Assembly (NCBI GenBank): GCA_030525685.1
Contig: JAUNEG010000008.1
Span: 28,349 to 74,497 of the forward strand
DNA from: Atopobiaceae bacterium
GTDB taxonomy: Bacteria > Actinomycetota > Coriobacteriia > Coriobacteriales > Atopobiaceae
DNA length: 46,149 nt
Direction: 5' to 3'
Shown here: positions 40,122-46,149 of the stretch, one piece after another
Layout: the number at the start of each line of letters is the position of its first letter
How positions within the stretch are numbered: position 1 is the first letter of the stretch
Notes under the pieces: generated by a model
Databases searched by the model: none
Told to the model about the DNA's origin: nothing
Seen by the model: only the letters and a program-made list of their open reading frames with translations
Made by a program: the position numbers and the translations under genes

Positions 40122-42197
40122 ATGGCTGCAAAGGGAACGGAGAAGGTCAAGAACGTGGTCCTTGTGGGCCAAGGCGGCGTGGGCAAGACCATGCTGGCCG
40201 AGGCTATGCTTCACCTGACGGGGCGTACCACCCGTCTCGGCGGCCACGCCGGCACCAAGCCCACGCTGGACTATGACGGCGAGGAGGGGGAGCGCGGGTT
40301 CTCCATCTCCACCGCCATCGCACCGATCATCTGGGAGGGTACGCGCCTGAACGTGCTCGACGCCCCGTGCTACCCCGACTTCGTGGGTGACGCCTACGCC
40401 GCCATGAGCGCGTGCGAGACGGCCGTCTTCGTCGTGGACGCCGCAAGCGGCCCGGGCACCATTACCACCCGCCTGTGGTACGCGGCCGAGGAGCTCAGCC
40501 TCGCCCGCGCGCTGTTCATCAACCGTCTCGACCGCCCCGACGCCGACTTTGACGTGGCCATGGCCGCGCTGCAGGAGCGCTTCGGCACCAACCTCGGCGC
40601 CGTCACCATCCCGATGGGCTCCGGCGAGGCCTTCTCCGGCATCATCGACGTCGTCCACATGAAGGCGCGCCACCTCGAGAACGGCAAGCCGGTCGTCGAG
40701 GACGTCCCCGCCGAGTACGCCGACGCCGCCGAGGCCGCCCGCGCGCAGCTCACCGAGCTCGTGGTCGAGGCGGACGACGAGGTCATGATGAAGTACCTCG
40801 AGGGCGAGGAGGTCACCCAGGACGAGCTCGAGGGGCTTCTCGCCAAGGCCATCCGCGAGCGCGTCTTTGTCCCCGTCTTCGCCGGCAGCTGCGTGCGCGA
40901 GGAGGGCGTCATCTCCTTCATGGACGCCGCCGTGGCCTGGTTCCCCACGATGGCCGACTTTGGTCGCATCCCGCTGGTCAACGGCGAGCAGCTTGACATC
41001 TCCGAGGACGACGAGCGCCCCGTGGTCTTTGCGTTCAAGTCCCTCAACGACCCGCAGAACGGCCGCCTGTCCTTCCTCAAGGTCCTGGCCGGCACCATCA
41101 CGCCGGGCATCGAGCTCACCAACGCGCGCACGCGCAAGACCGAGCGCCTGGGCCACCTCTACCAGATGTGCGGCCGCGATACCACCGACGTCCAGTCCGC
41201 CGCCGCGGGCGACATCGTCGTGGTGCCCAAGCTCGAGGCCATGACCGGCGACACGCTGTCCGTGACCGGCAAGGTCGAGGCCGCCGAGTTCCGCTTCCCC
41301 AACTCGCTCTACCGCATCGCCATCGAGCCCGACGCGCGCGGCACCGAGGGCAAGCTCTACGCCTTCCTGGAGAAGTCTGCGGACGCCGATCCCACCCTCA
41401 AGGTGGAGCGCGACGAGGACACCGGCCAGACCGTCATCTCCGCCATCGGCGAGGCGCAGGTCAGCGTCCTTCTCGACCGTCTTGAGGGCCGCGCGGGCAT
41501 CACCGCCCACACCGTGGCGCTCAAGATCCCGTATCGCGAGACCATCCGCCGCGTGGCCTCCGCCCAGGGTCGCCACAAGAAGCAGACCGGTGGCGCCGGC
41601 CAGTACGGCGACTGCTGGCTGCGCATCGAGCCCAACCCGGGCGCCGGCTACGAGTTCGCGGACGAGGTCGTGGGCGGCCACATCCCGCGCGGCTTCATCC
41701 CGGCCATCGACAAGGGCGTCCAGGAGACCATGCGCGAGGGCGTGCTCGCGGGCTACCCGATGATTGACGTCAAGTGCGCCGTCTACGAGGGCTCCTACCA
41801 CCCCGTCGACTCCAACGAGATGGCGTTCAAGACCGCCGCGCGCATCGGCTTCCAGAAGGCCGTCGCCCAGGCCGAGCCCGTGCTGCTCGAGCCCATGGCG
41901 CACCTGCGCATCACCGTGCCGGAGAGCTACGCCGGCTCCGTGATGGGCGACGTCTCCGCGAGCCGCGGTCGCGTTGAGGGCATGGAGGCCGGCACGGGCG
42001 CGCAGGCCGGCGAGACCACCGTCGTGGCCACCATCCCGTATGCCGAGGTCACCGACTACGCCACCCGCCTGCGCTCGCTCTCCCGCGGCACCGGCGAGTT
42101 CGAGATGGAGGTCTCCGGCTACGAGCAGGTCCCGCACGACATCCAGCAGCGCCTGGCGGATGACTACGCAGCCCGCCGCGCCGCCGGCGAGAAGTAG
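40122..42197 (+). CDS. Elongation factor G-like GTPase with altered G motifs
   Basis: 691 residues with all five EF-G domains (GEAQVSVLLDRLEGRAG-type domain III, domain IV GAGQYGDCWLRIEPNPGAGYEF and HIPRGFIPAIDKGVQETM, domain V RGRVEGMEAG). The GTPase motifs are unusual: G1 GQGGVGKT instead of GHIDAGKT, G3 DAPCYPDF instead of DTPGHVDF, G4 NRLD instead of NKMD. This matches the 'EF-G-like' or FusA2 subgroup rather than translocase EF-G; role uncertain (ribosome-associated, perhaps stress or recycling). ATG supported by GGGAGGCATC. Ends before a hairpin and a terminator. Confidence 0.9.
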   Translation: MAAKGTEKVKNVVLVGQGGVGKTMLAEAMLHLTGRTTRLGGHAGTKPTLDYDGEEGERGFSISTAIAPIIWEGTRLNVLDAPCYPDFVGDAYAAMSACETAVFVVDAASGPGTITTRLWYAAEELSLARALFINRLDRPDADFDVAMAALQERFGTNLGAVTIPMGSGEAFSGIIDVVHMKARHLENGKPVVEDVPAEYADAAEAARAQLTELVVEADDEVMMKYLEGEEVTQDELEGLLAKAIRERVFVPVFAGSCVREEGVISFMDAAVAWFPTMADFGRIPLVNGEQLDISEDDERPVVFAFKSLNDPQNGRLSFLKVLAGTITPGIELTNARTRKTERLGHLYQMCGRDTTDVQSAAAGDIVVVPKLEAMTGDTLSVTGKVEAAEFRFPNSLYRIAIEPDARGTEGKLYAFLEKSADADPTLKVERDEDTGQTVISAIGEAQVSVLLDRLEGRAGITAHTVALKIPYRETIRRVASAQGRHKKQTGGAGQYGDCWLRIEPNPGAGYEFADEVVGGHIPRGFIPAIDKGVQETMREGVLAGYPMIDVKCAVYEGSYHPVDSNEMAFKTAARIGFQKAVAQAEPVLLEPMAHLRITVPESYAGSVMGDVSASRGRVEGMEAGTGAQAGETTVVATIPYAEVTDYATRLRSLSRGTGEFEMEVSGYEQVPHDIQQRLADDYAARRAAGEK

Positions 42198-42270
42198 CCT
42201 GTAAACTGGGGGCAGTCCCCAATTTACAGAACCCCCACGCGGGCGGTCGGTTTCACGCCGGCCGCCTGTT
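42197..42270 (+). terminator. Palindrome plus terminator after the EF-G-like gene
   Basis: First a 13-bp palindrome with one mismatch, CTGTAAACTGGGG (42197-42209) / CCCCAATTTACAG (42215-42227), touching the stop codon. Then a terminator: GGCGGTCGG (42240-42248) / CCGGCCGCC (42256-42264) followed by TGTTTTT. A TTCTCGCC motif follows directly. Confidence 0.82.
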
Positions 42271-42287
42271 TTTCTCGCCATGGGCGG

Positions 42288-42293
42288 GGTAAA
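42288..42293 (+). promoter_or_regulatory. -10 box of the flavodiiron gene
   Basis: TAAAAT, 41 nt before the start at 42335. Confidence 0.5.
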
Positions 42294-42334
42294 ATGCTGC
42301 TATGCGACTATCACTTCCAACCGAGGAGGAAACC

Positions 42335-43519
42335 ATGCTCTCCGCAGTTCAGATCAAGCCGGACGTCTACTGGGTCGGCGCGCTCGACTGGAACGCGCGC
42401 GAGTTCCACGGCTACACCACCGAGGCCGGCATCACCTACAACGCCTATCTCATCCTGGACGAGAAGGTCACGCTGATCGACACCGCCAAGGTCACCTTCA
42501 CCGACGAGTTGCTCGAGCGCATCTCTTCGGTGATTGACCCCTCCAAGATCGACGTTCTTATCGCCAACCACGTTGAGATGGACCACTCCGGCAACACCCC
42601 CACGATCAAGCGCCTGGCGCCCGAATGCCAGATCTACTGCTCCGCGCCCCAGGGCGTGAAGAACATGACCGCGCACTTCGGCGACCTGGGCTACAACGGC
42701 GTCAAGACCGGCGACACCCTCTGCATCGGCAAGCGCACGCTGACCTTTGTGCAGACGCCGATGGTCCACTGGCCGGACAACATGGTCACCTACGACGCCT
42801 ACGATAAGATCCTCTTCTCCAACGACGCGTTTGGCCAGCACTTTGCCAGCTCGGCGCGCTTTGACGACGAGAACGACATGTGCGAGGTCATGCACCAGGC
42901 GCACAAGTACTACGCCAACATCGTGCAGCCGTACCGCGCGCAGGCCGCGGCGGCGGTGAAGGCGGTGCGTGGGCTGGGCCCGGACGCGCTCGAGCTGATC
43001 TGCCCGGCGCACGGCATCATCTGGCGCAGCCACGTCGAGGACATCCTCGCCGCGTACGAGGGCTTCGTGTCCGGCGAGGTCCAGGAGCGCGCGCTGGTGG
43101 TCTACGACTCCATGTGGCACTCCACCGAGCAGATTGCCCGCGAGCTGGTGGACGGCTTCCTGGCCGCCGGCGTGCCCGCGCAGCTCGTGGACCTCAAGGA
43201 GAACCACATCTCCAACGTGATGGACGTGTTCATGGACTGCAAGTACGTGTGCGTGGGCTCGCCGACGCTCAACAGCCAGATGCTGCCGACCGTCGCCGGC
43301 TTCCTCACGTACATGAAGGGCCTCTCGCCCAAGAACGACAACCGCGTCGGCCTGGCGTTCGGCAGCTACGGCTGGGCTCCGATGGGACCCAAGAACGTCG
43401 CGGCCGAGCTCGAGGCCGCGGGCTTCCAGATGCCCGTCGACACGCTTGCCGTGAACTGGATTCCCGGCGAGGAGCAGCTGGGCGCCGCGCGCGACGCGGT
43501 CGCGGGTCTGATGGCGTAG
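42335..43519 (+). CDS. Flavodiiron protein (oxygen/NO reductase)
   Basis: Reduces O2 to water and/or NO to N2O, protecting anaerobes. 394 residues, two-domain form. Metallo-beta-lactamase-like domain with diiron ligands H79-x-E81-x-D83-H84 in NHVEMDHSGN, then MVHWPDN, SNDAFGQH and CPAHGIIWR; flavodoxin domain from about 250 with FMN loop VVYDSMWHSTEQIA and GSPTLNSQMLP. No rubredoxin fused. Start chosen for GAGGAGGAAACC. The position of the diiron residues is canonical. Single gene, fitting an anaerobic Coriobacteriia lifestyle. Confidence 0.96.
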   Translation: MLSAVQIKPDVYWVGALDWNAREFHGYTTEAGITYNAYLILDEKVTLIDTAKVTFTDELLERISSVIDPSKIDVLIANHVEMDHSGNTPTIKRLAPECQIYCSAPQGVKNMTAHFGDLGYNGVKTGDTLCIGKRTLTFVQTPMVHWPDNMVTYDAYDKILFSNDAFGQHFASSARFDDENDMCEVMHQAHKYYANIVQPYRAQAAAAVKAVRGLGPDALELICPAHGIIWRSHVEDILAAYEGFVSGEVQERALVVYDSMWHSTEQIARELVDGFLAAGVPAQLVDLKENHISNVMDVFMDCKYVCVGSPTLNSQMLPTVAGFLTYMKGLSPKNDNRVGLAFGSYGWAPMGPKNVAAELEAAGFQMPVDTLAVNWIPGEEQLGAARDAVAGLMA

Positions 43520-43551
43520 CGCCGCTGCGGAACAGAATACACGCGATTGTG

Positions 43552-43604
43552 AGGAGGTCGCCCGCATGGGCGGCCTCCTTTCGCGTAGCTGACGCGTAGC
43601 TGAC
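43552..43604 (+). terminator. Terminator and 11-bp tandem repeat
   Basis: 12-bp stem AGGAGGTCGCCC / GGGCGGCCTCCT (one G-T pair, 4-nt loop; 43552-43563, 43568-43579). Then GCGTAGCTGAC twice in tandem (43583-43593, 43594-43604). The base composition turns AT-rich after this point, up to the next gene. Confidence 0.75.
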
Positions 43605-43664
43605 ACGGAAGGCAAAACATATCGAATCAAATACTCTAAAACTCCACTTATGAAACGCTCGATA

Positions 43665-43686
43665 CCGTATATCTTCGTGTATACGG
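43665..43686 (+). promoter_or_regulatory. Leader hairpin before the second nuclease-like gene
   Basis: CCGTATA (43665-43671) / TATACGG (43680-43686), ending 4 nt before the AAAGGAGG ribosome site. It could bring the site under structural control. A similar CCGTAT/ATACGG stem is at 7002-7020 before typA. Confidence 0.45.
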
Positions 43687-43700
43687 CGAAAGGAGGTCTC

Positions 43701-44705
43701 GTGAGGGAGCTAAGGGTTGGGTTCGAGTCGGCGCTGGACTTCTGGCGGGCGGCGCGCATCGCCGCGCCCGGGCGGACCGTCGAGGTCCCCGAGGGAAAGA
43801 TCTACGGGGCGCGGGAGCTGTCGCTCTCCGAGCAGGTGACCCTCGCCTGCAACCTCTGCAACACCGAGCCCCCGCTCGACGTTGTGGTGCCGGATGCTGC
43901 GCACAGGCACGCCCACGTCTCGCTGACCGATCACGTATGGCATGGACCAATCGGAACCGAGCGCGTGTTTGGCCTTGGGAACGGAATCGAAGTGTGCAGG
44001 ATTCCCCTTGTCATCGTTCAACTGGCTCGCATCCTCGACGAGATCGAGCTTGTCGAGCTGGGCTTGGAGATGTCGGGAACTTACGGTCTCTCGCCGCGTT
44101 CATCGGGTGGGGAGCCTGAAGACTGTCGTCCGCTTGTCAGCCCCTCTGAACTGAGGGAGTACGCCCTGGCTGCGCGAGCTCTGGGAGTGAGGGGTGCCGC
44201 GACCGCATGTCGAGCAATGGAGCTTGTTGTTCCAAACTCCAACTCTCCGAGGGAGACGGATATCGCGATTGCCTTCCAGTTCTCACGCCGTCAGGGTGGC
44301 CTCATGGTCGGCGGCTTTGAGATGAACAAGTCAATCAGGCTTCCCGAAGCTCTGGCGGAACAAATCGGTCAGAGCGTGATCAAACCGGACTTCTCTTGGG
44401 ACAACGGAACCGTGGTCGAGTACGACAGCGAACAGGAGCACAGAACTCCCGAAGCTCGCGCACGAGACGAACGGAGACGACGCGCGTACCAGTCGGTCGG
44501 AATGGACTGCCTGACGCTCACGAATGACATTCTTAGAAGCAACGAGCGGTACGAGTGGTTCGCGGGCGAGCTCGAGCGCAGTCTTGGCATCTCCAGAAGG
44601 GGCCTGACTCCAGCTATGGTCGAGAGTCGCAGGCGGCTGCGAGAACGTCTCTTCGGTCCGGAGACGGAGGAGGCGGCCCTCACCTCCCTTGCGCTCAAGT
44701 CGTGA
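43701..44705 (+). CDS. Nuclease-like protein (Vsr/DUF559-like signature), paralog 2
   Basis: 334 residues, no signal or membrane segment. Same design as 37601-38569: (V)GFESALDFW near the N-terminus, VPDAAHRHAHVSL, then D230-x9-E240-Y-D242-x4-H247-x8-D256 and RRRRAYQSVGMDCLTLT. The D/E-x-D/H/D spacing fits a PD-(D/E)XK fold of Vsr/DUF559 type; the Lys of classical motifs is replaced by Asp, as in Vsr-like enzymes. GTG at 43701 chosen because AAAGGAGG lies exactly upstream; a longer frame from 43650 would cover the leader hairpin. Four repeat units begin 10 nt after its stop. The gene is less GC-rich than its neighbours in places, suggesting transfer. Confidence 0.82.
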   Translation: MRELRVGFESALDFWRAARIAAPGRTVEVPEGKIYGARELSLSEQVTLACNLCNTEPPLDVVVPDAAHRHAHVSLTDHVWHGPIGTERVFGLGNGIEVCRIPLVIVQLARILDEIELVELGLEMSGTYGLSPRSSGGEPEDCRPLVSPSELREYALAARALGVRGAATACRAMELVVPNSNSPRETDIAIAFQFSRRQGGLMVGGFEMNKSIRLPEALAEQIGQSVIKPDFSWDNGTVVEYDSEQEHRTPEARARDERRRRAYQSVGMDCLTLTNDILRSNERYEWFAGELERSLGISRRGLTPAMVESRRRLRERLFGPETEEAALTSLALKS

Positions 44706-44715
44706 GAGCGTGCCC

Positions 44716-44944
44716 TGCAAAACTCTCGCTCGTGATGAATAACTGCGCCACGGCATGCAAAACTCTCGTTCGTGATGAAGGATTTCGGGTTCAAAGGCTC
44801 TCCCATTAAGGAGACGGAGCAAGAAACCCCAGTTGGGTCAGAAGAAGCGTGACGAGAGGGCTGTATTTGCCTGAGAAAGTTTCATCACGAACGGCAGTTT
44901 TGCAGACGGAATCGTCAACTTTCATCACGAGCGACGGTTTTGCG
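44716..44944. repeat. Repeat cassette K behind nuclease-like paralog 2 (two forward, two reverse)
   Basis: A 24-nt unit beginning TGCAAAACT and ending CGTGATGAA. Forward: 44716-44739, 44756-44779 (start-to-start 40). Reverse: 44881-44904, 44921-44944 (start-to-start 40). The middle 100 nt are unique. The unit aligns with the cassette E half-site over GCAAAACT, CTCG and TGATGA. The rest of 44706-45092 holds only the next promoter. Confidence 0.92.
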
Positions 44945-45003
44945 GAAACGTGGAGCGTCCCGGGGGTCAACGAGGGGCGTATGGTGCGTGCGAATCCACG
45001 ACC

Positions 45004-45012
45004 TGCTAAAAT
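45004..45012 (+). promoter_or_regulatory. Extended -10 promoter element
   Basis: TG-C-TAAAAT, 81 nt before the start of the CBS-domain gene; the same TGC-TAxAA pattern as at 4274-4282. Confidence 0.5.
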
Positions 45013-45092
45013 TAACCCGGTGTGTCGACGGTGCCAGCGTCCCTGCCGCGGCACGTATCTGACATCCGACCAAGGAGGTTGCGCACAAGCGC

Positions 45093-46149
45093 ATGGACGT
45101 AGCGATATCTATTGTGGTCACTTTCCTGCTCACGCTGGCCAACGGCTATTTCTCGATGTCCGAGCTTGCCGTAGTGAGCTCCAAGAGGGCAGTACTCGAG
45201 CCGGAGGCTGAGGAGGGGGACCGCAAGGCGCGCGCCGCTCTCGACCTCGGTTCCAACTCCGAGCAGTTCCTCGCCACCATCCAGGTTGCCATCACGCTCG
45301 TGGGCTTCGCGTCCTCCGCGTTCGCGAGCACGAGCCTCTCCGACCCGCTCGGCAACTGGTTCATGAGCCTCGGCATGCCCGCGGGCATCGCCGTCCCCCT
45401 GGCCCCGGTGCTCATCACCCTCGCGGTCTCCTACCTCTCCATCGTCGTGGGCGAGCTCGTTCCCAAGCGCATCGCCCTCTCTGACGCCGAGCGCATCGCC
45501 AAGTCGGTCGCCGGCCCCATCCGCGGCTTCATGACCATCGCCCGCCCGCTGGTCTGGCTCACGGCCAAGTCCGCCAACGGCCTCTCCGCGCTGCTGGGCA
45601 TCAAGTCCGCCGACGAGCGCGAAAGCGTCTCCGAGGAGGAGATCAAGTACATGGTCGCCGACGCCGACGAGCTCTCCGACCAGGAGAAGTCCATGATCCA
45701 CGAGGTCATCGAGCTCGGCGACACCATCGCCCGCGAGGTCATGATTCCGCGCGTGGACATGACCGCCGTCGAGGACACCGCCACGCTCTCCGAGGTGCTC
45801 GCCATCATGCGTCGCACCGGCTACTCGCGCATCCCGGTCTACCACGAGTCCGTCGATCGCATCGTGGGCGTCGCGCACATCAAGGACATCATCAGCCCCA
45901 TCCTCGACGAGGGCCGCGCCGCCGACCCCGTAGCGCGCCACGCCCGCACCGCCAGCTTCATCCCGGACACCAAGGACATCATCCCGCTGCTCTCCGAGAT
46001 GCAGTCCAGCCACGACCAGATGGTGATCGTCGTGGACGAGTACGGCGGAACCGCCGGCGTCATCACGATCGAGGACATCGTCGAGGAGGTCGTCGGCGAG
46101 ATCGAGGACGAGTTCGACCCCGACAACAAGTACCTCACGCAGCTCTCCG
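45093..46149 (+). CDS. Hemolysin C/CorC-family membrane protein with CBS domains (3' end outside window)
   Basis: The first 352 codons are visible; the gene continues past the window. N-terminal DUF21 membrane domain (about 1-160) with four hydrophobic segments (ISIVVTFLLTLANGYFSMSELAVVSSKRA, FLATIQVAITLVGFASSAFAS, LAVSYLSIVVGELVPKRIAL), linker VSEEEIKYMVADADE...LSDQEKSMIHEVIELGD, then a CBS pair (VMIPRVDMTAVEDTAT, YSRIPVYHESVDRIVGVAHIKDI; VIVVDEYGGTAGVITIEDIVEEVVGEIEDEFD). The family includes Mg/Co efflux proteins and CNNM-type transporters. AAGGAGG is about 14 nt before the ATG, somewhat long. Confidence 0.92.
   Translation, partial: MDVAISIVVTFLLTLANGYFSMSELAVVSSKRAVLEPEAEEGDRKARAALDLGSNSEQFLATIQVAITLVGFASSAFASTSLSDPLGNWFMSLGMPAGIAVPLAPVLITLAVSYLSIVVGELVPKRIALSDAERIAKSVAGPIRGFMTIARPLVWLTAKSANGLSALLGIKSADERESVSEEEIKYMVADADELSDQEKSMIHEVIELGDTIAREVMIPRVDMTAVEDTATLSEVLAIMRRTGYSRIPVYHESVDRIVGVAHIKDIISPILDEGRAADPVARHARTASFIPDTKDIIPLLSEMQSSHDQMVIVVDEYGGTAGVITIEDIVEEVVGEIEDEFDPDNKYLTQLS

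Overview
The window is about 46 kb of GC-rich chromosome from what is most likely a Coriobacteriia actinobacterium (Olsenella/Atopobiaceae-like; inferred from strong GC bias, LPXTG-like and BspA-like surface proteins, a class B sortase and the gene content; no marker was searched). Nearly all genes are core chromosomal genes, many with a TATAAT/TATACT-like -10 box and a purine-rich ribosome binding site. I see no prophage, insertion sequence, CRISPR array or rRNA.

Layout. 1-3.0 kb: 3' part of a large sortase-anchored BspA-like/pilin-fold surface protein. 3.4-9 kb: mazG, a DivIC/FtsB-like septum protein, Ppx/GppA phosphatase, tRNA-Leu, tRNA-Glu, a small unknown protein, typA. 9.4-14.1 kb: a giant cell-wall-anchored GH20 hexosaminidase. 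14.5-16.9 kb: a UPF0126/TRIC membrane protein, two tRNA-Ser genes, a DUF4013-like membrane protein. 17.1-20.7 kb: rpsF-ssb-rpsR-rplI, then dnaB. 21-34.6 kb: purine synthesis genes purA, purD, purE, purM and purN, interspersed with a NUDIX hydrolase, a wrecked surface-protein gene, an ABC exporter, two membrane proteins of unknown role, pyridoxal kinase, a broken BrnT toxin gene and the class B sortase. 34.7-46.1 kb: SDR dehydrogenase/TetR divergent pair, RlmD-like rRNA methyltransferase, an SPFH protein with a small ribbon-helix-helix protein, an EF-G-like GTPase with unusual G motifs, a flavodiiron protein, a CBS-domain membrane protein running off the end, and two members of one unrecognised protein family.

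The most interesting signal is in the spaces between genes. At least ten intergenic regions hold small cassettes of inverted or direct repeats with different sequences, built as hairpin pairs or as forward/reverse clusters. Two such cassettes sit directly behind (2 and about 10 bases) the stop codons of the two paralogous genes at 37601-38569 and 43701-44705. These proteins carry a D-x(9-10)-E-Y-D...H...D signature that resembles Vsr/DUF559-type PD-(D/E)XK nucleases. Their two cassettes differ, but the half-sites align over GCAAAACT...CTCG...TGATGA. A further copy of the first cassette, without a nuclease gene, lies between dnaB and purA. This looks like a REP/RAYT-type arrangement (hairpin elements plus a dedicated enzyme), but with a nuclease-like protein in place of the HUH transposase. 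That interpretation is inference.

A second unexplained signal is the 12-mer GGCGAGAAGAAC, found exactly seven times, always outside genes and in both orientations, with near copies and two inverted pairs. Its behaviour resembles that of DNA uptake sequences.
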